Part shown: in pieces, positions 1 to 10,560 of the stretch
Position numbering within the stretch: the first letter of the stretch is position 1
Layout of the letters: every line of letters begins with the position of its first letter
Assembly (NCBI RefSeq): GCF_002099425.1
Contig: NW_018343964.1
Coordinates: 13,874,001-13,938,000, forward strand
Length of the DNA stretch: 64,000 nucleotides
Direction: 5' to 3'
Source: Phascolarctos cinereus
Taxonomy: Eukaryota > Chordata > Mammalia > Diprotodontia > Phascolarctidae
The notes under the pieces: model-generated
What the model was told of the DNA's origin: nothing
Database searches by the model: none
Seen by the model: the letters and a program-made list of their open reading frames with translations, nothing else
Program-made: the position numbers and the translations under genes

Positions 1-230
1 GAAAGGATGGAAATTGTAAAGAGTCCAATTGAGGCTTGATTTTAGGAAAAATTTCCTAATAATGTTCTCTAAAAGTGGAATGGGTTGCCTTGAGAGGTAG
101 CAACTCACCCCTTCTTGAAGATTTTCAAGGAGAGGCTGGATGACCACTTTTCAGGTATGTTATGGGGTGTAATCTTTTGGTCTAGATGAACAATGAGGTC
201 CCTTTTAACTCTCAAATTCTATGATCATGA
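1..230 (+). mobile_element. L3/CR1-type LINE, 3' end
   Basis: The text runs through the typical last 230 bases of an L3 (CR1-clade) LINE in sense. It has an AGGCTGGATGACCACTT block near 130, then a pyrimidine-rich block and the terminal ATTCTATGATCATGA at the right end. The element enters from outside the window and is heavily diverged. CR1-clade LINEs lack a poly(A) tail and end in short repeats like the ATTCTATGA seen here. Confidence 0.75.
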
Positions 231-1369
231 GCATGTCTTGTATTGGCTATGTGTGTTTCCTAGCCATGTGTGTTCCCTATGCCCCTTCCATGTATGATTT
301 CTAGAATATGCATTCTCTACATGTATCTTCCAGGGGTGGTACAGTAGTAACCTGTGGGTAAGTGTACCTCTATGAGCATAGGAATCCTTTTTGTTACTTT
401 TTTTGCTATGCTGCTTAATTAAATGTCTTTTGTTTTGAACTAGCAAGTTCTTTAGTTAGTTGGTAAGAAGAAACACATCAGTAGGGGCTCATAAGCTATG
501 GATTTATGGGATGCTGAACCACATTGTACTCTGAACTTCAGGTAGCCTCCAGAGGACCCATATGTGAGGGATGCCCTAGGTGTTATATATAGTCTAATAC
601 TTTACATCTATTCTATTAAGTTATACATTGTTACTGCTGAAATATCCCCTAATTCATTCTCACGTGTAGAATTCTTTTTTAGTTTGTACTTTCAATCTTT
701 TGGGGATATAGGTCAAAGTCAAAAATAATTATACCTATTTTATGAGTTCAGAAACAAGCAGAAAAAAATGAAACAACTTGTCTGAACATCAGAAGAAATC
801 CTCAATGCCTCTAATATACCCAGTATTTTTTTCTCTTTGTTTTTCCTGTAGAGGTGAGAGCAGAAGATTATTGACTATTCGGAGAGAGCAGGAGTGGAAG
901 GAAGAGGATATGACTCACTGAGTACTGTCTCTCCAGTGACTTAATACCTATTTCTTCATAGACAGGATTAGTGGCCAAGAAGCAAAATGCTCTGTAACCC
1001 ACGACTAGGTTCCCTGAGTCATCCCATCAGCAGCCAGATTACTATTAAAGTAAATCAGACGGTGATGAAAGGAGATTGAATAAAGGAGTATGAACCTTCT
1101 TTATGAACCTTTTCATTTTCTCTTTTTAGGCTCATCTTATTTTTAGAAAGTATAATTTTTCCTCTTGATCTTGGCAAATGAGAGTTTTGGCAAAACTTGA
1201 ATATCACTATTTCCTTCCTGATTATTATAGAAACTCAGGAGAAAAAATAGAATCAAGAAAGCATAGGTACAGAAAGGCTAGGTAGTTTTCAGAGGCTATG
1301 TAGTTTATTCCCTTTTCCACCTAAAGTCCTAAGTATTTCAGGTACCTTCATATCCTTAAAGGTGTCCAT
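231..1369. other. unassigned intergenic sequence
   Basis: I see no long open frame, RNA gene or recognisable repeat. Composition is ordinary AT-rich intergenic DNA. Confidence 0.5.
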
Positions 1370-1589
1370 CACCACTCAAAATGTGGTCTGGGCACCTCTA
1401 GGGGTTCCCAAGGCCTTTTCAAGAGGTCCATGAGGTTAGAACTATTTTTTAAAAATACTAAAATGTTTTCATTTCTAATATGGTGAATATCAACAGATAT
1501 GACTTTCATAAACAAAAGCTCTTTAGGGGAGTTCTCAATAATTTATAAAAGTGTTTAATTCTGAGACTAAAACATGTGAGAACCACTGC
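1370..1589 (+). mobile_element. non-autonomous hAT (Charlie-like) DNA transposon remnant
   Basis: The left end reads like a decayed Charlie terminal repeat followed by AATGTGGTCTGGGCACCTCT. The right end is TGTGAGAACCACTGC, the reverse complement of the usual GCAGTGGTTCTCACA terminus. Internal blocks such as CCATGAGGTTAGAACTATTTT are typical of small Charlie-type elements. There is no transposase coding sequence. Confidence 0.6.
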
Positions 1590-1694
1590 CAGAGGAAATT
1601 ATTTCATAACAACCTTTGGTCACTCATTCAAAAATAGAGTCAAACAAGATTTTAATTAATTCATTCTTTCTCTCTGCCCTGTGGCCCTCTGATT

Positions 1695-2090
1695 CACTAA
1701 GCTTTACCAATGACTTCTACTGCCAAATCTAATGATCTTTTCTCAGTCCTGCTGTATTTTGACCCTTCTATAGCCTTTGACACTCGATCTCTCCCTCCTC
1801 CTGGATATTCCATCTTTCTAGATTCTTGTGAATCTATTCTCTAGTGGTTTTTCTCTTCACTGTCTGACCACTCCTCAAAACTGCTTTGCTGGATTTTCAA
1901 GTCATATCCACAACTATGAGTATCCCCCAAAGATCTCTCCTTGGACTCTCTTCCCTTCTATACTATTTCACTTAGTAATCTCATCAGTTCTCATGGGTTC
2001 AATATCATCTCTATACAGATGATTCTCAGATTTATACATTCTAGCTGTATTCTCTCTCTTTTCCTCTAGTCCCATATCACCAATCACTTT
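1695..2090 (+). mobile_element. L2 LINE fragment (reverse transcriptase region)
   Basis: Sense-strand L2. Near 2010-2036 the text encodes a D-D-S-Q-I-Y-I block, the L2 form of the RT catalytic box. Upstream, around 1760-1785, a D-P-S-I-A-F-D-T block corresponds to the preceding RT motif. The frame is broken by several stops, so this is a dead fragment of about 400 bp. Confidence 0.7.
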
Positions 2091-2092
2091 AT

Positions 2093-2113
2093 ACACACAC
2101 ACACACACACACA
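2093..2113. repeat. (AC)n microsatellite
   Basis: About ten AC units sit directly beside the T-rich tail of the next SINE. Confidence 0.9.
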
Positions 2114-2114
2114 T

Positions 2115-2262
2115 CTTTTTTTTTTTGGTGCAGCAGTCGGGGTTAAGTGACTTGTCCAGGGTCACACAGCTAGTGAATGTCAAGTGTCTGAGGCCAGATT
2201 TGAAATCAGGTCCTCCTGACTTCAGGGCCAGTGCTCTATCCACCGTGCCACCTAGCTATCCT
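2115..2262 (-). mobile_element. WSINE1-like SINE
   Basis: Reverse-complement copy of the short marsupial SINE: T-run at the left, the GACTTGTCCAGGGTCACACA core, and the tRNA-derived head GTGCCACCTAGCT at the right. Poly(A) rather than a LINE-specific tail implies L1-driven mobilisation. Confidence 0.85.
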
Positions 2263-2279
2263 TCTTTGTAATTTTGTGA

Positions 2280-2740
2280 CAGTGATTTTTGGCAGTTTGG
2301 AGTAATTGGTCTTTCTATTTCTATTGTTGTCATCTGTATATGTTGCTGGCTTTGCTCTGCTTACTTCACTTTTCATCAGTTCATGTGTCTTTCTATGCTT
2401 CTCTCTATTCATCTTTTTTTTTTTTTTTGGTGAGGCAATTGGGGTTAAATGACTTGCCCAGAGTCACACAGCTAGTGAGTGTTATGTGTCTGAGTCTGGA
2501 TTTGAACTCAGGTCCTCCTGACTCCAGGGCTGGTGCTCTACTGTGCCATTTGTTGTTTCTTATATACCATAATTTGCCAAAGGTTCCCCACCCCGGCTTA
2601 GCCATTCTCTAATTGATGGGCATCTAATTTATTTCCAGATCTTTGCTACTAGAAAAAATACTGCTATAAATATTTTAGTGTATATCAGACCATTTTTTTT
2701 TCTTCTTATCAATGACCTCCTTGGGGATATATGCATATTT
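2280..2740 (-). mobile_element. L1 LINE, 3'-proximal fragment, split by a SINE
   Basis: Both sides of the SINE at 2413-2550 read as the antisense of a marsupial L1 3' region. On the left is the CTTTTCATCAGTTCATGTGT block, on the right AGCCATTCTCTAATTGATGGG and a GCTATAAATATTTTAGTG block. The same landmarks recur in the other L1 copies in this window. Confidence 0.75.
2413..2550 (-). mobile_element. WSINE1-like SINE inserted in L1
   Basis: The T-run, GAGGCAATTGGGGTTAAATG, the CACACAGCTAGTGAGTG core and a slightly truncated head (CTACTGTGCCAT) identify it. It interrupts the L1 and is therefore younger. Confidence 0.85.
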
Positions 2741-2854
2741 GCAGACAGAAGGAAAGCAGTTTGGTGAGAGAAGCGGATGATTGTGCTATCCTCAGTGAGT
2801 ACAGGCTACATTCTTCTATTCATTATGGTTCAGTTCTGAGGCAGACACTTGGCA

Positions 2855-3050
2855 GCGAAGAGGCAACATAGAAAACTGGCTTTGTAATCAGGAGGATTTG
2901 GTTTCAAGTTTCTGATGTATATTGATCATGTGACTGTGGGCAAGTCACTAAGCCTTAGTGCCCTAGGAAACTAAGACCGTGAGTTGCAAAGAAGGGGCAA
3001 TCTTCATTGGTTAAAGGAATTTCCTAATGGGTGTTCTCCCTACCAATGAA
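2855..3050 (+). mobile_element. CORE-SINE with an uncommon 3' tail
   Basis: The tRNA/CORE part reads as diverged MIR-type sequence, with the GTGACTGTGGGCAAGTCACT core at about 2931. It is followed not by the L2 or RTE tail but by a GAGTTGCAAAGAAGGGGC...TTTCCTAATGGG...CCAATGAAA tail. A related tail occurs at 36.2-36.3 kb and about 50.1 kb. Confidence 0.55.
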
Positions 3051-3238
3051 AATATTAAAAATATACAAATATCTATCTGCCTGTCTGTCTAGCTTTCTAT
3101 CTACCCATACTTTTAAAAAACATTAGCTGTGACTTTCCTGTCCTGGTTTGACATAATGCATCACTTAGAACAAAATAGCTTGTTTTAGGCAGCCTTCCTT
3201 ACAAGGTTAGTAATTCTTACTTTTAAAAAATAAGGTTG

Positions 3239-3384
3239 AGGGGCAGCTAGGTGGTGCAGTGAATAAAGCTCCGGCCTTGGCGTCAAGAAGACCCGAGTTC
3301 AAATGGGGCCTCAGACACTTGACACTTACTAGCTGTGTGACCCTGGGCAAGTCACTTAACCCTGATTGCTTCACCCAAAAGAAA
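3239..3384 (+). mobile_element. WSINE1-like SINE with perfect target-site duplication
   Basis: Head GGGCAGCTAGGTGGTGCAGT, core, then an A-rich tail. A perfect 14-bp TSD AAAAAATAAGGTTG flanks it (3225-3238 and 3385-3398), so both element limits are firm. Confidence 0.9.
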
Positions 3385-3398
3385 AAAAAATAAGGTTG

Positions 3399-4087
3399 GC
3401 ATGGGGGAGAGAAAAAACAAAGTAGAAGAAAGCTGTCCTTGAGAACAACTAAGCTTCAACAATAGCTTTCTGGTTGGACTGCAGCTAGTTTTGCAACAGG
3501 CATATGGTTTGATCAGGTTAAACATTTATAAGCACTTTTTCATTCTTTTACCTTCTACTTCCCTTAAATATCATGTCAGGAAGATGACATTTTGAGATTT
3601 CTCTGGCTCCTCTATTGTTTAGGCTTCAACAATTTTCTCTGCACAAAAGATGAGTCATTGCCTCTTGATTTCTGCAGAAACTATAACAGTAATTGCCTCA
3701 CATTATTTTTTCAAACCTTAAGTGAAGGTGCTTTTGCTTTGCCCAGTCCTGATTTGTTCTCTGAGCATTAGCAGACTGAAAAAAGAGGTGCAAACAACAA
3801 GCTCCCCCTCTTCTTTGTGTCTAATTCTGTAGTTTGCATAGTACATCACCATAGTTCATGAAATGATGATGATTATTGTTCATGATAGTGATAATAATAA
3901 TGCTTCACAGTGTCTCTGCACATTGTTCAAAGGCCTGCCTATCATATTTCACCAAATAACAGGATTAAAGGCTCAACTTTTTTCTCAGGGTTCATAGCCT
4001 GGAACAATGCCTTGAGCCCTCAATTAATACTTTTGGATCATGGTTTCTGTCCTTTCCATTCTAAATTCTTCCCCTATGTCTAACCAC
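3399..4087. other. unassigned intergenic sequence
   Basis: No gene or recognisable element. There is a short run of GAT/AAT triplets near 3865-3900. Confidence 0.5.
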
Positions 4088-4217
4088 ATAGGATCATAGA
4101 TTTTGAGTGAGAAGGGACCTTACAGGCCATCTGACCCAGTTCCCTCATTTTACAGATGAGGAAACTGAGACCTAGAGAAGTTAGATGACTTGCCCAAGGT
4201 CACGCAAGTAGTAAATA
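4088..4217 (-). mobile_element. MIR-like SINE with L3/CR1-type tail
   Basis: Begins with AGGATCATAGATTTTGAGTG...GAAGGGACCTTACAGGCCATC, the antisense of the CR1/L3 terminal block. It then passes into the MIR-type CAGATGAGGAAACTGAGAC and TTGCCCAAGGTCACGCA core. Confidence 0.6.
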
Positions 4218-4220
4218 GAT

Positions 4221-4370
4221 GACAACTAACATTTATGTAGTGCTTCAAGGTTTACAATTCACTTCACATATGATAACTTATTGGATCTTTACAATAACCC
4301 TGCGAGGTAGGTGCTATTTTTATTCTCATCTTACAGATAAGGAAACTAAGACACTGAGTTAGAAGTTGTA
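4221..4370 (-). mobile_element. MIR SINE
   Basis: Antisense MIR: AACTAACATTTATGTAGTGC, the CCCTGCGAGGTAGGTGCTAT block, and CAGATAAGGAAACTAAGAC. Confidence 0.75.
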
Positions 4371-4403
4371 GTGCTGTGTGCAGAAATGCAAACAGGAGGG
4401 TAT

Positions 4404-4608
4404 ATAATAATAGCTAACATTTACATAGTGCTTACTATGTGCTAGGCACTTTAACATTGCTTTCTCATTGGCTCCTCACAACAACCCTGGGAGATAGGTG
4501 CTATTACTATCCCCAGAGGTTAAGTGACTTACCCAGTGTCACACAGTTAGTAAGTGTTGGAACTCAGATCATCCTGATTCCTAGGCCCTGATGCCACCTA
4601 GCTGCCCT
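4404..4608 (-). mobile_element. MIR SINE
   Basis: Antisense MIR close to full length. It carries the TACTATGTGCTAGGCACTTT block, the AACAACCCTGGGAGATAGGT block, the CACACAGTTAGTAAGTG core and a GATGCCACCTAGCTGCC end. Confidence 0.8.
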
Positions 4609-4797
4609 GGTCTAGTATATAACTAGATCATAACATGGAAGGGATAAGGTGTAAGACAATTGAAAAAGTAGAAAAAGAGCCAGGTGCTGAAAAGCTTTAA
4701 ATTTTCTTCCATTAGACTGTGAGTTCCTTAAGAAAAGGGACTATTTTTGGGGGGGAGGGAAAGGGCATATTTTATATATTTGTAAATATCCATTTTG

Positions 4798-4957
4798 GAA
4801 CACCTTGTATTTTTTTTTTTTTAGTGAGGCAATTGGGGTTAAATGACTTGCCCAGGGTCACATGGCTAGTAACTGTCATGTGTCAGGTCCAGTTTGAACT
4901 CAGGTCCTCCTGACTCCAAGGCTGGAACTCTATCCACTATGCCACCTAGATGCCCCT
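4798..4957 (-). mobile_element. WSINE1-like SINE with extra bases beyond its poly(A)
   Basis: Antisense WSINE1-like body (4810-4957). A perfect 15-bp TSD TAAATATCCATTTTG lies at 4783-4797 and 4958-4972. Between the left TSD and the T-run are twelve additional bases (4798-4809) that belong to the insert, not to the target. They look like a short 3' extension of the source transcript. Confidence 0.85.
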
Positions 4958-4984
4958 TAAATATCCATTTTGTCTAAGTTATCA

Positions 4985-5450
4985 GTCTTGTTAGCATATT
5001 AGGCAAGATTATTTCTGCTAATTTTCTTTATTTGCTTTTCAATTGTGAATTCTTTTTTATTTATTGATATAATTTGTTTATCTTCTCTTTTAGAAAAATC
5101 AGACTTGGCAACTCTTCATCTAGTTTATTAGTTTTTTTAAAAAAAACCCTAGTTCCTAGTTTTATTTATAATATTTTTGCTTTCAGTTTCATTAATCCAT
5201 TTTTTCATTTTCAGGTTTCTACTTTGTTGCTTAGTTGGATTTTTAAAATTTGTTGTTCAAGTTTTTCTTTTAGTTCCATGTTCAATTCACTGATTTATTC
5301 TTTCTCTATTGCTGATGACAACATTTAGAAATATTAATTTCCCCCTAAGAACTGCTTTTGGATCAGTTTTAATATATTGTCTCATTACTGTCATTTTCTT
5401 TGATGAAATTTTCTATTGTTCCTATAATTTGTTCTTTGACCTGTTAGGAC
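4985..5450 (-). mobile_element. L1 LINE ORF2 fragment
   Basis: T-rich text that reads as antisense L1 ORF2. Landmarks are CAGACTTGGCAACTCTTCAT, CCCTAGTTCCTAGTTTTATT, GTTCAATTCACTGATTTATT and a TATTGTCTCATTACTGTCAT block. No tail is present, so it is an internal fragment. Confidence 0.65.
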
Positions 5451-5664
5451 CTGGCTAGTCTGGAGAAACGTACCTGGAAACTTTGAAGAGAGAATGGGGA
5501 TGACAAGATAAAACAGAGGTTTTTAAACATGAGGGAGGTACAGGGTGTTTGTACTAAGCAGGAAAAGAACCAATAGGTATGGAAAACTGAACTGCATCAA
5601 GCTTTGGGAAAAGGCCCAATCCTACAGTCATCCATTAAGGAACTATTATATGAAGGGAAAAGAG

Positions 5665-6088
5665 GGGAATAAGCATTTATTAAGCATCTACTGTGCTAAG
5701 TATTTTACAAATATCAGCACTGTCCTAGGTGCTGGGGATACAAAGACGAATATAATATAGTTCCTACTTCCACAGAAATATAAATTAAAAAAAAAAAACC
5801 AGTGCTTGCCTTCAAGGGGCAGTACAAGAATACAATACAAAGGGATACAAGAAGAATATGTAAAAATATAATACAGTGTAGAAAATGGAGTGGGTAAAGG
5901 AGAAATTAGAAAAAAAAGGTCTAAGCATGTTGGGGAAATGAGGATACTAATAACTGGAAGGATCAAGAAAGGTTTCCTGGTAGAAGTGGACCCTGAGCTG
6001 AGTCTGAAAGTGAAAGGATTCCAAAAGGTCATGATTAGCGGGGAGAGAATTCCTAGCATGGGGACAACTTGTGCAAATGCATATGGCA
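5665..6088 (-). mobile_element. L2 LINE, 3' part
   Basis: Antisense L2 starting at the 3' terminus (AAGCATTTATTAAGCATCTA, CTAGGTGCTGGGGATACAAA) and running through GGTTTCCTGGTAGAAGTGGA and CCTGAGCTGAGTCTGAAAG. Confidence 0.75.
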
Positions 6089-6089
6089 A

Positions 6090-6250
6090 TCAATAAATGG
6101 ACATATCCATTAAGGACCTATTACGTGACAGGCACTGTATGCCTGTTGTATAATAGATACTAAGAAAAATATGAAACAGTCCTGGACCCCAAGGAGTTCA
6201 CATTCTTTGGGAGATACAATTTGGCTGGAATAAGGAATACATTAAAGGGA
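6090..6250 (-). mobile_element. second L2 LINE 3' end
   Basis: A new antisense L2 terminus begins at CAATAAATGGACATATCC, with ACAGGCACTGTATGCC and a CAAGGAGTTCACATTCTTTG block. It abuts the preceding L2 in the same orientation. Confidence 0.6.
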
Positions 6251-6297
6251 GTAACATGAAGTAAGGTAGGTAAGCACAATGAGCACAACAGCCAATG

Positions 6298-6560
6298 TTG
6301 TTGTTGTGCATCCTTAGTTTTTGAAGAGGACCAATGACATCGCAGGGTGATGTCTTGACTATTGAGTGAATTGGATTTAAGTAAGACAGAATTGCCCAAA
6401 GTTCTCAGTCTCACTCTCTCTTCCAGAGTCACTGAAGTTCCACGGCAAGACAGAAGTCAGGATGACTGACAATGGCATCTTTAACATCTGACCAAGATCT
6501 CAGCATGCCATATTGCCCACTTCGTTCACCTTCTTGACCATTAGCAACATTCCAAAGCCC
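6298..6560 (-). mobile_element. marsupial interspersed repeat, family not named
   Basis: TTGTTGTTGTGCATCC, GAAGAGGACCAATGACATCG, GATGTCTTGACT and TGAATTGGATTTAAGTAAGA recur almost identically at 24,171-24,270. The left end (antisense of a CAAAGGACAACAACA-type tail) also resembles the 3' tail of the repeat at about 11.35 kb. I recall such repeats from marsupial genomes but cannot assign a name. Confidence 0.55.
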
Positions 6561-7696
6561 CCACTACCATACAAACATAATAAAAACATCAGATTGATAA
6601 TGATTTCTCTTCTTTTATATGGTGAGTGATGTATCTTGTAAAGTATCAGCAAATAAAAGTTATTCAATAAAATGACTGATAATTATACTAATGAAATCTA
6701 CTGTTCTGTTAAGATAATGCTTTACAATATTGCATAATATCTAGTCAATTAGATATTTGATAAATGCCATTTGATGATGATAATGTTGAACATGGAAGAC
6801 TCTTTCTTGAGAGAACGAGACAGAAATTACCTCTAGGGTAAGAAGTTATGTTTAGTTCATTTCTATGCCACCTATATGCCCAATCAACATAGCTTCTCAG
6901 ATATGGTTTGTATCTGAGGGAGAATTGTCTGGTAAATTACTTGTCTTGGCTACTTCTCCACCAAATAGGGACTAAAGATTTTTAAAGTCAACTTGGGCAC
7001 AGATATTTGGTTATTACCCTGCTAATAAACATCCAAGAAAATGAGGGTAAAATTTATAAAAGCATTTAATTAGAACAGAAATGGAAATGCAAACAATATA
7101 ACAATTCTTAGCACCCATTTCTCAAATAAAGACCTTCCATTCCCCTTTTCCTTAGCATAATCTGAGCAGGAAGTTTCCTTCTTCTAGGTTCCTACCTAGG
7201 AACAGCGCAAAGTCTCTTCAGCCTAGGGCGTTCCCATGGAGAGCCCAGCTGCATACCTCACAAGTCAGGCCCTAGACTCTGCTCTTACTTGCTCTCAGCC
7301 ACCCGCAGATCACACCTCTCAGTTGTTACCTTACTGCTCAGCTGCATTTCTACACAGCCTCCAGGGAGCACAGGCTGACCCTGGCAGTTTGATCCGTTGG
7401 CTCACATCCTTCTTATGTATCAGCCAGAAATCTGGGCAATATCATTGGTTCCAGTACTGGCACACCTCATGACTTGGGACCTTCATGACTCAGCTGCTAT
7501 GTCTGCCTTCACTTGTCTCTCCTCCTTCACGGCAGTCCAAGGCCCTTTGCGCCAAGGCTCACAGAGATTTGAAATCTTAGCCAATCTGTCATCTGGCCCA
7601 GGTTTGGGCCTGGAGCTTCATGGGAAAAATAGTTTCTAGACAGAGTACCTTATAGTTGTTACACAGTACCAGGGGGAGTTATAGGCTTGCTTTTGT
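6561..7696. other. unassigned intergenic sequence
   Basis: No recognisable gene. The part 7,130-7,640 is C+T-rich with two short overlapping open frames of 78-80 codons that show no family features. It could be an old LTR, but I have no terminal repeats to support that. Confidence 0.4.
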
Positions 7697-7708
7697 CTGA
7701 CCCTTATT

Positions 7709-7858
7709 ATTATTATTATTTTTTGCAATTGGGGTTAAGTGACTTGCCCAGGGTCACACAGCTAGTAAGTGTCAAGTGTTTGGTTTGAGGCCAGATTTGA
7801 ACTCAGATCCTCCTGAATCCAGGGCTGGTGCTCTATCCACTGCACCACCTAGCTGTCC
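7709..7858 (-). mobile_element. WSINE1-like SINE with perfect TSD
   Basis: Antisense copy with an AAT/A-rich tail at the left. A perfect 12-bp TSD CTGACCCTTATT flanks it at 7697-7708 and 7859-7870. Confidence 0.9.
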
Positions 7859-7884
7859 CTGACCCTTATTTTTTAAAATTGTGC

Positions 7885-8085
7885 TTGTTTTCTCTGCCAA
7901 CATGAATGTGCAAAAGAAATGACAACAAAAATGGCTAATGGAGTTGATGCCCAAGATGAGAAAGTAGATAGTAAGAAAGGTCCTTGATGGATTCAAGACC
8001 CCTGACCCAGATGAAGTGTATTCTTGGGTACTAAACAGATTGGCAGATGTCATTGCTGAGCCATTTGTCAGTGGTATTTGAAATG
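7885..8085 (+). mobile_element. L3/CR1 LINE ORF fragment
   Basis: In sense, a block at about 8001-8065 encodes D-P-D-E-V-Y-S-W-V-L-N-R-L-A-D-V-I-A-E-P-F. This matches the G-P-D-G-I-x-x-x-V-L-K-E-L-A-D-V-I-A-E-P segment at the start of the CR1-clade reverse transcriptase. Confidence 0.65.
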
Positions 8086-8236
8086 CAATAGGATTTTGTG
8101 CATGCCCAGATCATCTAAGATGGAGGCACCTATAGTGGGAGATGGGAGGGATCTACTTCTAGTAGAGGACATTCTGTGTTCTTCTACTATGTGAGTGGGT
8201 ACAACTGCTCTGGTTGCATAGCTGGTATAAACTATG

Positions 8237-8842
8237 TAGTTGTCCCTTCTATGTTATAGGAGTTAGGAGCATGGTGCCCCACCTTGATCTGAAAAATCTG
8301 TGTAAAATTTTTTGGCCTTCCCTTTGTACCAGAGAAGAAGTCTGAATTTTTTCTTTTTATTTTATAGAGTGTTTACAGTACCTTATTGTAAAATTGGGTT
8401 AAGTATTTGGTCACAGGCTGTATGTTCACCAAAATTAAGTAAAAATACCACATGAAAAAGAAATTTTAAAAAATGAAACAAATTTGAGGAGAATAATACT
8501 GAACATACTGCATGTATTACAAAAGACATTTCTAGCTTTTGTATATTGTCTGCTGGCTTTTGTGTTCTTTTAGCAAACTTTAACTGTTTACTTATTTTAT
8601 CTTCAAAAACGAAACTGTATATTTATGGTGTGAGAAGACAAAATATGTTGACATTACATAATACTATATGTATTTTTTATGCATTTCTGAGTTTCTAAAC
8701 TTTTTCTGTATCATCTGCTAGCCTTCATGTGTCATCTGCAGCTTTCCCAAAATTCCCCCAAAATTCCCATTTAATTTCTTATGCCAACCCACAATATATC
8801 AAAACCACAATGGGGAAAGTTGTAATGTGGAAGGGATAACTG
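8237..8842. mobile_element. Tigger-like (Tc1/mariner class) non-autonomous DNA transposon
   Basis: The left end TAGTTGTCCCTTCTATGTTA and the inverted right end (CAGTTATCCCTTCCACATTA when reversed) form terminal inverted repeats of at least 20 bp with a few mismatches. TA follows the right end; the left flank is TG, compatible with a decayed TA. Length is about 606 bp and there is no transposase frame. Confidence 0.6.
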
Positions 8843-8859
8843 TATCTTTGAAATCACTA

Positions 8860-9350
8860 GACTGGAGAAGTCATGGCCCCTCTTCATAGCAGCACGCATG
8901 GCATGAAGGTCTGTTGTTCACCTAAAGCATGAACACCATGCTCTCCCTTTAGATTCTGTGGCCCCTCAAGTTGGGCTCGGGATTTTTTTTTAATCTATTT
9001 TGTTTGTCCTTTTTGGTTCTAGACAAGTAGTGGCATCCCAGATCTGGGCGTGTAAGCAATGATAACCTTGGAGTTAGCATTTTAGGCCAGATATTGCTGC
9101 AAGCCCACCAGGGAAACCCTGAGAAGCCAGAGTACCAGAATGTAGGCCCAGGATGGACTTTGGACTTGGAACTTGGTGGAACTATGCCACATAGGAACTG
9201 AAACTATGAACCTAATCCTCTTCCCCTCTCCAGAGACTGACGGGGTGTATGGGGGATTGTGTCCTCAGATGCTGGGGGCGGGGATGTTTATATGCTTGTT
9301 CTTGCTGTGCTTTTGAAGTAAATATTATTTTGCAAAATCTGATCTTACTG
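8860..9350 (+). repeat. dispersed repeat, LTR-like 3' end (copy A)
   Basis: The segment 9152-9350 is homologous to 32,856-33,045. Both carry a CTTTGGA...GGAACTGA block and finish with TTGTTCTTGCTGT followed by an AGTAAATAT...TTTTGCAAAA end. The end resembles an LTR polyadenylation region. The left limit is a guess. Confidence 0.4.
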
Positions 9351-9964
9351 TTGCACAATTAAATGGAGAGGGGAGTTGAACAATGAGGTCAGAAGCCAGA
9401 CTATATAGAGTTAAGAAGAGAATGAGAGGAAAGGAAGTAGAGGCACCTATCATAGATGAAATGATCTTCTCAAGTTTAGCTACAAAAGGAAGAAAAGATA
9501 TGGGATGATAGCTAGCAAGGATAGATGGATGAACTGAGGGTTTCTTGAGGATGGGAGCAATATGGACAATATTTGTAGGCAATAGGGAATTAGCCAATAG
9601 ACAGGGTGAGATTGAGGATAAGGGAGAGAGTGGGAAAGATGGAACGGAATAGAATAGAATCATTTATACACGTAGAAGGATTTGCTTGGCGAGGAGAAGG
9701 GCCACCTCTTATTGTGACACAGGGGTGGATGATGTGACATAATGAGGAGAGGAAAAAAGGGGCACTCAGGAAATGCTCTTAATTTTTTAAGTGAAATATA
9801 AGGCAATGTTTTTAGCTGAGAGGCCGGGGAGAGGGGAATCCATGGGAAGTTTGAGGAGGGATGAAAAGGTTTTGGAAGAGCTAATGAGGCAAGTGGGATA
9901 GTGAGTTGATTAGAGAGGTGGAAAAGGATTGCCTTGCTGCAGTGAGGGCCCAGTTGAGGTCATG

Positions 9965-10026
<62 letters not shown>

Positions 10027-10455
10027 GTGGACTCAGTCAGCATGGTTTTGTGATTTTCTCTAGCTTCATTCAACAGCATGTGTGTAAGAAGCAAATGGTG
10101 TGGATGATCCAAGGCTGTGGCTAGACTGGGCAAGCTGGGTGATATGATAAGGGGACCAGGGACTTGAGTAGAGGATGGTGTGGATTTGAACTGGCTCACC
10201 AAGGGGTCAAGATGGGAAGAGAGGAGGGTATAGTTAGTATAAGGCTGATGGCTTGGAAAATAACTGAGGGGTCAAGGGAATGAAGGTCATAGTGTAGACA
10301 AGGAACAGGGTTTGGGGTTGCAAGGAAGAGGGAGAGATAGAGTAATAATAAATTGTGGTAAGAGAAAGACATTTCAGAGTTCATGAAGATGGAAGTGGTG
10401 CTTTTGGGGGGTGATGGCAAGATCAAGAGTATGACCATCTTTGTTGGTTGTGTTG
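9351..10455 (-). mobile_element. L2 LINE, 5' and RT part
   Basis: Antisense L2. A 112-codon minus-strand frame at 9325-9663 shows P-I-L-K-K-P-S and S-Y-H-P-I-S-F-L-P, the start of the L2 reverse transcriptase. Text from 9,700 to 10,455 corresponds to the region 5' of it, toward the endonuclease. An (AT)n run at 9967-10020 sits inside. Broken by stops and indels. Confidence 0.7.
9967..10020. repeat. (AT)27 microsatellite
   Basis: Fifty-four bases of uninterrupted AT within the L2. It encodes tyrosine-isoleucine runs in spurious frames on both strands. Confidence 0.95.
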
Positions 10456-10469
10456 GTTGTATTGTAGAA

Positions 10470-10560
10470 AGAATACTTTTTCAGATATGGCTTGGACCAG
10501 ATGATTACCAAGGTCCCCTTTAACAATTTCTGGGTTTTCTGTTCTGTTCTATTGAATTAT
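10470..10560 (+). mobile_element. L3/CR1-type 3' tail
   Basis: GGCTTGGACCAGATGATTAC and CAAGGTCCCCTTTAACAATT match the terminal block of L3 or of an L3-tailed SINE. Confidence 0.5.

Noticed and set aside
8870-8920. U6 snRNA-like string (CATGGCCCCTCTTCATAG...AGCAGCACGCATGG)
   Set aside because: Only isolated short words resemble U6, in the wrong order; no full-length match.
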